From Paractinoplanes durhamensis (GTDB lineage Bacteria > Actinomycetota > Actinomycetes > Mycobacteriales > Micromonosporaceae): a stretch of 64,000 nt of DNA. The notes beneath the pieces are model-generated. The model saw only the letters and a program-made list of their open reading frames with translations. It made no database searches and was not told the DNA's origin. Where the stretch lies: assembly GCF_016862175.1 (NCBI RefSeq), contig NZ_BOML01000040.1, positions 124,001 to 188,000 of the forward strand. The letters are read 5' to 3'. The position numbers were made by a program, and so were the translations under genes. This document shows positions 8,091 to 18,324 of this stretch, piece by piece; positions within the stretch are counted from its first letter, which is position 1, and every line of letters begins with the position of its first letter.

Positions 8091-8390
8091 ATGACCGATC
8101 CGTTCCCGCCCGAGGTGGTCGAGCAGATCGCCGGTCACATGAACGGCGACCACGCCGACGACAACCTGCTGATCGTGCGGTCGCTGGGCGGTATTCCGTC
8201 GGCCACCGCCGCCCGGATGTCCGGCATGGACGCCGACGCGATGGAGTTCGCCGCGGTGGTCGACGGCATCGAGGTCCCGGTCCGGGTCCCGTTCGCCGAG
8301 CGTCTCACCGAGCGCCGCCAGGTCCGGGCGGAAGCCGTCCGCATGTACCGCGACGCCTGCACTGCGCTCGGCGTAACCCCGAGCCACTGA
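8091..8390 (+). CDS. DUF2470 domain protein (heme-utilisation HugZ-like tail)
   Basis: A 99-residue stand-alone DUF2470 domain, with the typical opening IAGHMNGDHADDNLLI, where His and Asp residues are conserved. The same domain forms the C-terminus of HugZ/pyridoxamine-oxidase-like heme-degrading proteins. Its position after heme oxygenase suggests heme binding or handling, but the domain alone has no proven activity that I know of. A good ribosome-binding site (AGGGAG) precedes the ATG. Confidence 0.85.
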   Translation: MTDPFPPEVVEQIAGHMNGDHADDNLLIVRSLGGIPSATAARMSGMDADAMEFAAVVDGIEVPVRVPFAERLTERRQVRAEAVRMYRDACTALGVTPSH

Positions 8391-8528
8391 CGCTGCGTGA
8401 TCCCGACACGCTTCCTTTGAGTACGCCGTAGCACCGGAACCCGCCCGTCAGTGGGAGCACCGTCGGCCACCGGGCCGTCCGCCCGCTGCGGCCCGGCCCC
8501 GGTGGTAACGCTGCGGCCGGTAACGCAT

Positions 8529-8563
8529 TTCGGCCACGGTCCCGAATGGGAGCCGTGGCCGAA
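8529..8563. terminator. Bidirectional hairpin between DUF2470 and the DEAD-box helicase
   Basis: TTCGGCCACGG (8529-8539) pairs perfectly with CCGTGGCCGAA (8553-8563), with inner TCCC/GGGA pairing. It lies between two convergent genes, 14 bp beyond the helicase stop. No U-tract is visible on either strand. Confidence 0.6.
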
Positions 8564-8576
8564 TGACAGAAAACGA

Positions 8577-10424
<1,848 letters not shown>

Positions 10425-10633
10425 GAAGTTTTACGGGTGCCTCTCGTGGTGCGCCCGTCGTGTCAGGGGCGCGCTATGGGTAGGGCGCGGGCCACACGCT
10501 GATAAAAGCGGGCCGCACGCGCGCGGGTTGCCGCGGCGATTCAGGTCGTTTCAGGTGAAAGTGAATCGACGTCGACAGCAACGCACGCCAGTCTACCCGA
10601 CCGCGAGATCGTGCACCTCAGAGCAGAGTTACG

Positions 10634-10665
10634 GGAGGGCATCCCGGGACAACGGGATGCCCTCC
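10634..10665 (-). terminator. Hairpin terminator after the DUF3107 gene
   Basis: GGAGGGCATCCCG (10634-10646) and CGGGATGCCCTCC (10653-10665) form a perfect 13-bp stem with a six-base loop, 17 bp past the DUF3107 stop. There is no U-tract, as is common in actinobacteria. The rest of 10425-10681 is the helicase 5' region, with no further gene visible. Confidence 0.7.
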
Positions 10666-10681
10666 GGACGAGCTCTTAACC

Positions 10682-10906
10682 TCAGCGGGTGGTGAAGCCG
10701 AACGGTCGGTTGGACGACTCGGCGATCTCCACGTAAGCCACCTTGGCGATCGGGATGATCACCTTGCGGCCCTTCTCATCCGTGAGCGACAGCACGCTGT
10801 CCTTGGCCATCGCCTCGGTCACGGCCTGCTCGACCTCCGCCGGGCTCTGAGCGCTCTCGAGCACCAGCTCGCGCGGCGTGTGCTGCACGCCGATCTTGAC
10901 CTCCAC
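10682..10906 (-). CDS. DUF3107 family protein
   Basis: A 74-residue actinobacteria-specific protein (mycobacterial TB9.4/Rv3208A type), starting MEVKIGVQHTPRELVLES and ending in the conserved SNRPFGF. No catalytic motif is visible and the function is unknown. GTG is the start, supported by GGGAGGG about six bases upstream. It lies between the TetR gene and the helicase, as in other actinobacteria, and ends at a strong hairpin. Confidence 0.9.
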   Translation of the reverse strand: MEVKIGVQHTPRELVLESAQSPAEVEQAVTEAMAKDSVLSLTDEKGRKVIIPIAKVAYVEIAESSNRPFGFTTR

Positions 10907-10944
10907 GGGGCCCTCCCTCTGTGCATGTGTTACCGCACTGAAGG

Positions 10945-11604
10945 TTATCCGATTTCGGCCGGTGTTCCGCCCGATGCGCCGCCCTGCAGGGGGAAGCTGG
11001 CCACCCCGCGCCAGATCAGTGCAGCTACGAGCGATTCGGCTTCAGCTTTAGGCGTACGACGTCCGTTCGCGAGCCAGAACTGAGCCGACTGCCCGGCCGC
11101 CCCGACCAGGCCAGAGGCGAGCAGCTCGGCAGCATCCGAACTGAGCCCGGTGTCCGAGATGATGGTGTCGGTCACCGCGGCGATGCAGCCCTGCTCGACC
11201 CGCTCGACCCGTTGCCGGACCTGCGGATCGTTGCGCAGGTCGGACTCGAAGACGAGCCGGAAGGCCTCGCTCTCGTGGTCCATGAAGTCGAAGTAGGCCC
11301 GGACCGCGCCCTTGACCCGCTCCTTGTTGTCGTGCGTCGCCAGCATCGCGTCGCGAACCTTGGCGATTATCGCGTCGCAGTGCGTGTCGAGCAGCGCGAG
11401 ATAGAGCTCGAGCTTGCCGGGGAAGTGTTGATAGAGCACCGGCTTGGAAACCCCGGCCCGCTCAGCGATGTCATCCATCGCGGCGGCGTGGTAGCCGTGC
11501 GCCACGAAGATCTGCTGGGCGGCAGCCAACAACTGCTTGCGGCGCGCGGAGCGCGGCAAGCGAGTGGGCCGGGCGGTCTGTGCCCCGCCAGACGCAGCGG
11601 TCAT
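10945..11604 (-). CDS. TetR-family transcriptional regulator
   Basis: A 219-residue repressor. The N-terminal helix-turn-helix is clear (AGVSKPVLYQHFPGKLELYLALL); the C-terminal ligand domain is poorly conserved, as usual. Start ATG 11604 is chosen for its upstream GGAGG; longer in-frame extensions read through Pro/Arg-rich non-homologous sequence. It matches the TetR gene that accompanies DUF3107 in Mycobacterium (Rv3208). Ligand and targets are unknown; the divergent proline-rich gene 159 bp away is a candidate. Confidence 0.88.
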   Translation of the reverse strand: MTAASGGAQTARPTRLPRSARRKQLLAAAQQIFVAHGYHAAAMDDIAERAGVSKPVLYQHFPGKLELYLALLDTHCDAIIAKVRDAMLATHDNKERVKGAVRAYFDFMDHESEAFRLVFESDLRNDPQVRQRVERVEQGCIAAVTDTIISDTGLSSDAAELLASGLVGAAGQSAQFWLANGRRTPKAEAESLVAALIWRGVASFPLQGGASGGTPAEIG

Positions 11605-11763
11605 CTCTCTCAAACCTCCAGGGGGTCGGTCCCCGCGGTTGGGTCGGCGCGGATTGTCCGGATCGGCGCTCGTCGCAGTCGAGCCGGCAACTGTCGCGAC
11701 GCTGCAACTTATCGCCACCGCATGCACACGGTAGCCTCAGCACGGGCGAGCGAGGAGCGCGCG

Positions 11764-14106
11764 GTGGATGAATCAGGGCATTCCGGAGACACTGGAGCCG
11801 CAGAGGGCGGCAACAGTGCCGATTCGCGTGAGCGCACTCGGGTGAACGGCTGGGTGACGCAGGATAGTCCCTGGTCCAATGCGGGCAGCGCACTCGACCC
11901 GGAAAACGACGTACCGGCGTGGCGCCGGCCAACGCCGTTCCCGCGCAATCAGTCATTTCCCCCGCCCGACCGAGGATACGGCCCGGTTCAGCCCACTCCT
12001 CTGCAGCCGATCCCGGTGCAGCCCGCCTCGGCCGTGCCCAATCCGGTCCCGGCGCCCGCCCCGCCCGGCTTCGTCGATGCCAAACAGTCCGGCGAAATTC
12101 CCCCGTCCGTGGCACCCACGAGCCCCGGTGCCGAGGGCCGCTGGCCGGACACCCGCCCGCGCTACTCCGACCTGCTGGCTCACCTGACTCCGCCCGGCGG
12201 CGAGCCGGCCCGTCCGCCGGCGCCGCGTACCGAGCCGGGCGCGCCGTCGTCCCGCCCGATCGGCGAGAGCACCGGCGCCCCGATGGCCCGGCCCATCTCG
12301 CCCGAGCCGGGCCTGGGCTCCAGAGCCGCCGAAAGAGCCGCCGAAAGAGCCGCCGACCGGGCCGCAGACCAGGGCGCCGATCGAGTCGCCGACCGCGCAA
12401 CCGACCCCGGTCCGGGCTCCCGCCCGGTGAGCCCGGGTCTGGGCTCCCGCCCGGCCGACCCGGGCCTCGGCTCCCGGGCCAGCCGGCCCACCAGCCTGCG
12501 GACGGCCGAGGCGCGGGGCTACGACCTGCCCACGCCGAACAGCGCGCCGCCGTACCCGTATGAGGGCGACCTCGACGACAACCGGCCCACACCGCCGCCG
12601 CCCGCGCCCGCCCAGCAGCGCGCCGCCGTGCCCCTCGTGCGCCCCGCCGCCCCGTCGGCCCGGCGCTCCGAGTGGAGCCCGCCCGAGCCCGCCCGGCCGC
12701 AGTCGCCGGCGCCCTATCAGCCGAGCCCGCCGACCGCCCCCGCCGATGAAGCGCCGCCGGCCCGCCCGTCGTACGATCCGTCCAGCTTCCCGCGCCGGGT
12801 GTCGTACGAATCCGGGCCGGTCGCCGAGCCGTCGGGCTACACCCCGCCCGCGGCATATGCGGCGTTCGGCAACTCGCCCTCCGGCGCCGGAGCCGGTGGG
12901 CCGGCCGACCCCGGTCCTCGGGGTCTGCCGCAGCGCGTGCCGGCCCAACCGGACGTTCCGAGAGTTCCGGAGCCCCCGTTGACGGAGCCGACGGCCGAGA
13001 CGCCGCAGCTGGCCCGCATCGCGACGCATCTGCGCCGCGGTGACGTGGTGCAGCCGCGCGAGCGGGAGGAAGGCTTCGACGTCCAGGCGATCCTGGCCGC
13101 CGTCCGCGGCGTGGACGGCGTGCGGGACGCATCGTTGCGCGCCACCCCGACCGGCGCGCACAGCCTGCGACTCGACCTGGCCGAGGGCGCCGACCCGGCC
13201 GAGGTGAGCCGCCGGGTGGCCCGCCTGCTGCAGGACCGGATGGGTCTGGACGCGGCGATGAAGGGTGACGCACCACCAGCGCCCCCGGCAGCTCCGCCCG
13301 CCCCGGTCTCGCCGGCCGCCCTGGTGCCGACCCGGCAGCGCAGCGCGCCGCCGGCGCCGGTCGCGACGCCGACCCCGATGCCGGTCGCGGCCCCGACCCC
13401 GATGCCGGCCGCCACCCCGCCGCCGCCCCGACGGCCCGAACCCGAGCCCGAGCGGCCCCGCCTGGACCAGCGCCCACCCGAGCCGCAGCGCCCACCCGAG
13501 CCCGCCCGCCCGGTGGAGACCCCGCGCCCGGTTGAGGCCGCTCGCCCGGTGACGGCCGAGCGCATCCAGCCGCCCGCGCCCCGCGCCGAGGAGCGCAAGG
13601 AAGAGCGCCGCGACGAGCGCAAGGAAGAGCCGAACGCGGTGGTCCCGGCCGACGACGAGCCCGGCCCGCCGCGCCCGCTCTACCCCGGCGAGCAGCCCGG
13701 CCCGCGCATCGTCATCGAGAACGTCAACGTCAACACGTACGGCACGGACGCCTCGGTGGAGGTCCGGCTGGCGGTCGGCGGGCGGGTGTCGTCCGGCGTG
13801 GCCGACGGCCCGGCGGTCGACGGCTACCTGCTGCGGCTGTGCGCGATGGCCACCGCCGGCGCGGTCAACGACCTGCTGAGCGAGTCCGATCACCCGGACG
13901 GCCCGGCCCGCTGCTTCGTCGAGCACGCGGCCGCCGTCCCGTTCGGCAACCACCAGGTCGCCGTCGTCGTGCTGTTGTTGTCCTGCAACAGCTGGGTGGA
14001 GCAGCTGGCCGGCTCGGCGGTGGTGTCCAGTGACGACCGGCACGCCATGGTTCGGGCAACTTTGGCGGCGGTCAACCGTCGCCTAGAGGCACTCTTGTCC
14101 CGATGA
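11764..14106 (+). CDS. Large proline-rich protein of unknown function with conserved C-terminal domain
   Basis: About 780 residues. The first ~400 are disordered, rich in Pro, Ala, Arg and Ser, with internal repeats such as PGLGSRPADPGLGSRA and AAERAAERAADRAAD. A short folded segment follows (~410-500, VQAILAAVRGVDGVRDASLRA), then a second Pro-rich linker. The C-terminal domain (~646-780, beginning RIVIENVNVNTYGTDASVEV) looks globular, with alternating hydrophobic strands. There is no signal peptide or membrane segment. I do not recognise the family. GTG 11764 is chosen because GAGGAG lies six bases upstream; ATG 11722 is possible. It overlaps the hydrolase start by four bases. Confidence 0.7.
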   Translation: MDESGHSGDTGAAEGGNSADSRERTRVNGWVTQDSPWSNAGSALDPENDVPAWRRPTPFPRNQSFPPPDRGYGPVQPTPLQPIPVQPASAVPNPVPAPAPPGFVDAKQSGEIPPSVAPTSPGAEGRWPDTRPRYSDLLAHLTPPGGEPARPPAPRTEPGAPSSRPIGESTGAPMARPISPEPGLGSRAAERAAERAADRAADQGADRVADRATDPGPGSRPVSPGLGSRPADPGLGSRASRPTSLRTAEARGYDLPTPNSAPPYPYEGDLDDNRPTPPPPAPAQQRAAVPLVRPAAPSARRSEWSPPEPARPQSPAPYQPSPPTAPADEAPPARPSYDPSSFPRRVSYESGPVAEPSGYTPPAAYAAFGNSPSGAGAGGPADPGPRGLPQRVPAQPDVPRVPEPPLTEPTAETPQLARIATHLRRGDVVQPREREEGFDVQAILAAVRGVDGVRDASLRATPTGAHSLRLDLAEGADPAEVSRRVARLLQDRMGLDAAMKGDAPPAPPAAPPAPVSPAALVPTRQRSAPPAPVATPTPMPVAAPTPMPAATPPPPRRPEPEPERPRLDQRPPEPQRPPEPARPVETPRPVEAARPVTAERIQPPAPRAEERKEERRDERKEEPNAVVPADDEPGPPRPLYPGEQPGPRIVIENVNVNTYGTDASVEVRLAVGGRVSSGVADGPAVDGYLLRLCAMATAGAVNDLLSESDHPDGPARCFVEHAAAVPFGNHQVAVVVLLLSCNSWVEQLAGSAVVSSDDRHAMVRATLAAVNRRLEALLSR

Positions 14107-15074
14107 AGGGCGCAAGACTTTCCGACGACACCGTTCTGCTGCCGGACGACGACGCACCACCCCCGTGGCCCGCACGCCGGGTCGAGATCGGCGGGTCGAT
14201 GCTGCACGTCCGGGACACTCCGGCAACCCGGCCGGACGCCGAACCGGCCGTCTACGTGCACGGCCTCGGCGGCTCCTCGCAAAACTTCACCGACGTGGCC
14301 GGCCTGCTCGCCGGCCGCTTCGACGCCCAGGCGGTCGACCTGCCCGGGTTCGGCTACAGCGATCCGAGCCCGCGCTATTCGATCCCGGCGTTCGCCGCCA
14401 CCCTCACCGGCTACCTGGAGCACGCCGACCGGGGGCCGGTCCATCTGATCGGCAACTCGCTGGGCGGCTCCATCGCCGTACGCGTAGCCGCTCTTCGCCC
14501 TGATCTGATCCGTTCGCTCACCCTGATCTCCCCGGCGATGCCGTTCCTCGATCCGCGCCGCACGGCGCACGGCCCCTACCTGCCGGTGCTGGCGCTGCCG
14601 CTGGCCGACCGGATCTTCGCGTGGGGGATGACCCGGATCCCGGTCGAGGAGATGGCCGAGCAGGTGCTCGCCGCGTGCTTCGGCGACCCCCGGAAGGCGA
14701 GCGCGCAGCGCCGGGCCGAGGCGATGGACGAGATCCGGCTGCGTTACACGGTGGAGCACTATCCGAGCGCCTATCTGCGCACGCTGCGCGGCCTGGTCTC
14801 CAGCTTCCTGCGCGCGTACCTGCCGGGCCGTAACTCGATGTGGCGACTGGCCACCGAGATCACCGCGCCGACCCTGGTGATCGGCGGTCTCGGCGACCGG
14901 CTGATCGACCCGCGGGTGCCGGCCCAGGTGGCCCGGGCGATCCCGGACAGTCGGCTGCTGATCCTGCCGGGCGTCGGCCACGTCGCGCAGATGGAGGTGC
15001 CGCGGCTGGTGGCGCGGGCGATCGTCGGCATGCTCGACGAGATTTCGGCCCCGGCGGCGAAACCGGCCGGATAG
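14103..15074 (+). CDS. Alpha/beta-fold hydrolase
   Basis: A 323-residue alpha/beta hydrolase. The oxyanion region is VHGLGGSS, the nucleophile elbow is GNSLGG (Ser nucleophile), and the acid and histidine sit in GGLGDRLID and GVGHVAQME. An esterase or lipase is likely; the substrate is unknown. The ATG overlaps the upstream stop (ATGA), so the gene is translationally coupled to the proline-rich protein. A LipV-type hydrolase lies in the equivalent mycobacterial neighbourhood, as I recall. Confidence 0.85.
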   Translation: MKGARLSDDTVLLPDDDAPPPWPARRVEIGGSMLHVRDTPATRPDAEPAVYVHGLGGSSQNFTDVAGLLAGRFDAQAVDLPGFGYSDPSPRYSIPAFAATLTGYLEHADRGPVHLIGNSLGGSIAVRVAALRPDLIRSLTLISPAMPFLDPRRTAHGPYLPVLALPLADRIFAWGMTRIPVEEMAEQVLAACFGDPRKASAQRRAEAMDEIRLRYTVEHYPSAYLRTLRGLVSSFLRAYLPGRNSMWRLATEITAPTLVIGGLGDRLIDPRVPAQVARAIPDSRLLILPGVGHVAQMEVPRLVARAIVGMLDEISAPAAKPAG

Positions 15075-15142
15075 GGCGACGTCGCTCTCACAAGATCGGC
15101 CCGGCAAGACAACGATCGCTGCGTGTGAAACCCTGGCGATCG

Positions 15143-16018
15143 ATGATCGAGGAAGCCACCCTGCCCGTCACGCGGCCCCCAAATCCGCCGGACCGGTGGC
15201 GGCGCTGGTGGCTCGCGCTGCTCGTGCTGACCGCGGTGGTGGCGTCGGGTTTCCTCGCCGGGCGCGGGCTGAGCTCCAACGCAGCCACGGTCCCGACCAC
15301 TCCTGTGACTTCCATCACGCCATCCGCGTCAGCTCCGATGTTGGAGACCACGACGACGCCTTCGGCGCCGGCGGTGGACCAGCCGGCGGTGGACCAGCCG
15401 GCGGTGGATCAGCTGAGTCTGCCGGGTGCGGTTCCGTCGCACGGTTCCGGCACATTTGCGTACGCGACCACCCGCGGCCCGGTGCTCGGCACCCAGGGCA
15501 AACTGCGCCGTTTCCACGTCGCCGTCGAGCAGGGCAGCAACGAGGACCTGACCGCGTTCGCGAGCTCGGTGGTGTCGACCCTGGGCAACCCGCAGAGCTG
15601 GATCGGCGGCGGCCAGGTCCGGCTGCAGATGGTGCCCGGCGCGGAGAAGGCGGACTTCACGGTCTACCTGGCGACGCGGGACACGGCCGGGAAGATGTGC
15701 CTGAACGGCGGCACCAACATCCGGATCAACGGAGTGCCGTACACGTCGTGCCGCACCACCGGTAAGGCGATCATCAACCTGGACCGCTGGCGGTTGTCCG
15801 CGAAGCCCTACCTGTACGCGAAGGTGCCGCTGGCCACCTATCGGCAGTACGTGGTGAACCACGAGGTCGGGCACGAGCTCGGGCATCGGCACGAGGGGTG
15901 CCCGAAGGCGGGCGGCCCAGCTCCGGTGATGGTGCAGCAGACGCTCACCACCCGCGGTTGCGTGCCCTACGCCTGGCCGCGCCGGGGCAACGGGTTCCTG
16001 ACCGGTCCGGCGAGGTAG
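15143..16018 (+). CDS. DUF3152 membrane-anchored zincin-like protein (copy 1)
   Basis: About 291 residues: a basic N-terminus, one membrane anchor (WWLALLVLTAVVASGFLAG), a Thr/Pro linker with a VDQPA repeat, then the DUF3152 domain outside the membrane. The metalloprotease motif HEVGHELGH sits near the end, with Cys residues in pairs likely to form disulfides. Zinc peptidase activity is plausible but unproven for the family. Start ATG 15143 is chosen; GTG 15125 would add six residues and neither has a clear ribosome-binding site. A paralogue follows 53 bp downstream. Confidence 0.85.
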   Translation: MIEEATLPVTRPPNPPDRWRRWWLALLVLTAVVASGFLAGRGLSSNAATVPTTPVTSITPSASAPMLETTTTPSAPAVDQPAVDQPAVDQLSLPGAVPSHGSGTFAYATTRGPVLGTQGKLRRFHVAVEQGSNEDLTAFASSVVSTLGNPQSWIGGGQVRLQMVPGAEKADFTVYLATRDTAGKMCLNGGTNIRINGVPYTSCRTTGKAIINLDRWRLSAKPYLYAKVPLATYRQYVVNHEVGHELGHRHEGCPKAGGPAPVMVQQTLTTRGCVPYAWPRRGNGFLTGPAR

Positions 16019-16071
16019 CCAGCGAAAACCGCCCTTCTCCCGCGATCCGGCGTGGCAATCTCGGCTATGTC

Positions 16072-16935
16072 ATGACTTTGCCGGGAAGGACGGAAGAGGC
16101 GTGGGCCGGCGTCGCGGTCTGGAATCCCGACCGCAATCCGCCGGCGATGACCCGGCGCCCGTTGTCCCGCCAGGAGCCCCCGCCGCTCGCCGCCGAGGAC
16201 GAGCCGGTCGAGCCCCGCCCCGCCCGGTTCCGCCGCCGCATCCTGCTGGCCCTCGTCTACGTCCTGCTGGCCGCCGGAGTTCTCGCCGTGGGCCGATACG
16301 TGCGGGCCGACGAGGGCGACCGCATCGTGGTCCCACCGGCCCCGGCCCCCTCGGCTCGACCGGCCGTCGCCACCCCCGCCAAGCCAAAGGTCAGGCTGGC
16401 GGGCGCCAGTGGCTCGTTCGCCTACGTGGCCGGCTTCGGGCCGATCGTGGGGAACCGCGGACCGATCCACCGCTTCAAGATCGCGGTGGAGAAACCGACC
16501 GCCGGTGCCCTCGATTTCGCGAATCAGGTCAACCGGGTTCTCGGCGACCGCCGCAGCTGGATCGCGAGCCACCGCTTCCGCTTCCAGCGGGTCCCGGAGT
16601 CCGCGCACGCCGAGTTCATCGTCTACCTGGCCTCGGCGAAGACATCGGAGCGGATGTGCCGCACCGGCGGGCTGGAGACCGACGGATTCACCTCCTGCCG
16701 GGTGCCCCGGAAGGTGATCATCAACGACGACCGGTGGGCGGGGGCCATCCGTGGCTACGGCGCCTCGCTGGACGTCTACCGCGCCTATGCGGTCAACCAC
16801 GAGGTCGGCCACCAGCTGGGGCACGGCCACCAACGGTGTCCGGGCAAGGGCAAGGTCGCGCCGGTGATGATGCAGCAGACGTACGGTCTGAAGGGCTGCA
16901 TCGCCAATTCCTGGCCGTACCCGGGCGGTTCGTGA
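16072..16935 (+). CDS. DUF3152 membrane-anchored zincin-like protein (copy 2)
   Basis: About 287 residues with the layout of copy 1: cytoplasmic Arg-rich N-terminus, one membrane segment (ILLALVYVLLAAGVLAVG), Pro/Ala linker, and a DUF3152 domain with HEVGHQLGHGH. Corresponding positions are alignable (FAYVAGFGPIVGN versus FAYATTRGPVLGT), so this is a tandem duplication that has diverged. Mycobacterium has one copy (Rv3207c) in this place. The start is uncertain: ATG 16072 lacks a ribosome-binding site, and ATG 16147 would still retain the membrane anchor. Confidence 0.83.
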   Translation: MTLPGRTEEAWAGVAVWNPDRNPPAMTRRPLSRQEPPPLAAEDEPVEPRPARFRRRILLALVYVLLAAGVLAVGRYVRADEGDRIVVPPAPAPSARPAVATPAKPKVRLAGASGSFAYVAGFGPIVGNRGPIHRFKIAVEKPTAGALDFANQVNRVLGDRRSWIASHRFRFQRVPESAHAEFIVYLASAKTSERMCRTGGLETDGFTSCRVPRKVIINDDRWAGAIRGYGASLDVYRAYAVNHEVGHQLGHGHQRCPGKGKVAPVMMQQTYGLKGCIANSWPYPGGS

Positions 16936-17042
16936 ATATTCCCTGTCCCGCATGTCGGGCCGGTGGGCAACGTCATGGCTACGACATCCGTCAACGAGCA
17001 ACAATGGCTAGCGATCCTTACCGTCAACCCGGGGAGTAAACC

Positions 17043-18224
17043 GTGGCACTGCCCCCGCTCGTCGAGCCGGCCGCTGAGCTGACCATCGACGAGATCCGCC
17101 GCTACTCGCGTCACCTGATCATCCCGGACGTGGGGATGGACGGGCAGAAGCGGCTGAAGAACGCCAAGGTTCTCGCCGTCGGCGCGGGTGGCCTCGGCTC
17201 GCCGGCCCTGCTCTACCTGGCCGCCGCCGGGGTGGGCACGCTCGGCATCATCGACTTCGACACGGTCGACGAGTCCAACCTCCAGCGCCAGGTCATCCAC
17301 GGCGTCTCCGACGTGGGCCGGCCCAAGGCCGAGTCGGCCGCGGACAGCATTCGCGAGATCAACCCGCTGGTGAACGTGATCATTCACAACACCGCGCTGG
17401 ATCGCGACAACGTCCTGGAGCTCTTCAGCCAGTACGACCTGATCGTCGACGGCACCGACAACTTCGCCACCCGCTACATGGTGAACGACGCGGCCGTGCT
17501 GCTCGGCAAGCCGTATGTGTGGGGTTCGATCTACCGTTTCGACGGCCAGGCCTCGGTCTTCTGGGAGGAGCACGGTCCCTGCTACCGCTGCCTCTACCCG
17601 GAGCCCCCGCCGCCCGGCATGGTTCCGAGCTGCGCCGAGGGCGGCGTCCTCGGCGTGCTCTGCGCGTCGATCGGCTCGATCCAGGTCAACGAGGCGATCA
17701 AGCTGATCACCGGCATCGGTGAGCCGCTCGTCGGCCGGCTGATGGTCTACGACGCCCTGGAGATGGAGTACCGCAAGATCAAGGTCCGCAAGGACCCGAA
17801 CTGCGCGCTCTGCGGGGAGAACCCGACGGTCACCGAGCTGCTGGAGGACTACGAGGACTTCTGCGGCGCGGTGTCGGCCGAGGCCGAGGAGGCCACTCAG
17901 AACGCGACCATCACGGCCCGCGAGCTGAAGGACTGGCAGGACTCCGGCAAGGACGTGTTCCTGGTCGACGTGCGCGAGCCCGCCGAGTGGGAGATCAACC
18001 GCATCCCGGGTGCGGTGCTGATCCCGAAGGGGGAGATCCTCTCCGGCGAGGCGCTGTCCCGCTTCCCGCAGGACCGGCAGATCGTGCTGCACTGCAAGTC
18101 GGGCGTGCGCTCGGCGGAGGCCCTGGCCGCGATCAAGGCGGCCGGCTTCAAGGACGCCGTGCACGTCCAGGGCGGCATCGTCTCCTGGGTCAACACGGTC
18201 GACCCGTCCCTGCCTTCTTACTGA
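17043..18224 (+). CDS. moeZ: Adenylyltransferase/sulfurtransferase MoeZ
   Basis: A 393-residue two-domain enzyme. The N-terminal MoeB/ThiF domain has GAGGLGSP for ATP and two CxxC pairs (CYRC and CALC) for zinc. The C-terminal rhodanese domain has the active-site loop CKSGVRS with Cys351. It adenylates and thiocarboxylates sulfur-carrier proteins for molybdopterin, thiamine, cysteine and thio-natural products. GTG is the start, after GGGGAG. A perfect hairpin follows the stop. Placement next to DUF3152 matches the mycobacterial moeB1/moeZ locus. Confidence 0.95.
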   Translation: MALPPLVEPAAELTIDEIRRYSRHLIIPDVGMDGQKRLKNAKVLAVGAGGLGSPALLYLAAAGVGTLGIIDFDTVDESNLQRQVIHGVSDVGRPKAESAADSIREINPLVNVIIHNTALDRDNVLELFSQYDLIVDGTDNFATRYMVNDAAVLLGKPYVWGSIYRFDGQASVFWEEHGPCYRCLYPEPPPPGMVPSCAEGGVLGVLCASIGSIQVNEAIKLITGIGEPLVGRLMVYDALEMEYRKIKVRKDPNCALCGENPTVTELLEDYEDFCGAVSAEAEEATQNATITARELKDWQDSGKDVFLVDVREPAEWEINRIPGAVLIPKGEILSGEALSRFPQDRQIVLHCKSGVRSAEALAAIKAAGFKDAVHVQGGIVSWVNTVDPSLPSY

Positions 18225-18229
18225 CGACT

Positions 18230-18268
18230 ATCACTCTGGGGAGTTGAAACCTAGCTCCCCAGAGTGAT
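18230..18268 (+). terminator. Hairpin terminator after moeZ
   Basis: ATCACTCTGGGGAG (18230-18243) and CTCCCCAGAGTGAT (18255-18268) form a perfect 14-bp stem with an 11-nt loop, six bases past the stop codon. A short T/G stretch follows. Confidence 0.8.
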
Positions 18269-18324
18269 CGTTGTGCGTTAACAAACAGAGGCGGATTACC
18301 GTTCGGCGTTGTAGCGTCACCGAC

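Noticed and set aside
11212-11763. Extending the proline-rich protein upstream to 11212
   Set aside because: This part is antisense to the TetR gene; GTG 11764 has a proper ribosome-binding site.
15377-15415. VDQPA coding repeat in DUF3152 copy 1 as a separate repeat element
   Set aside because: Only about two and a half 15-bp units in a linker; noted in the gene entry but too short to stand alone.
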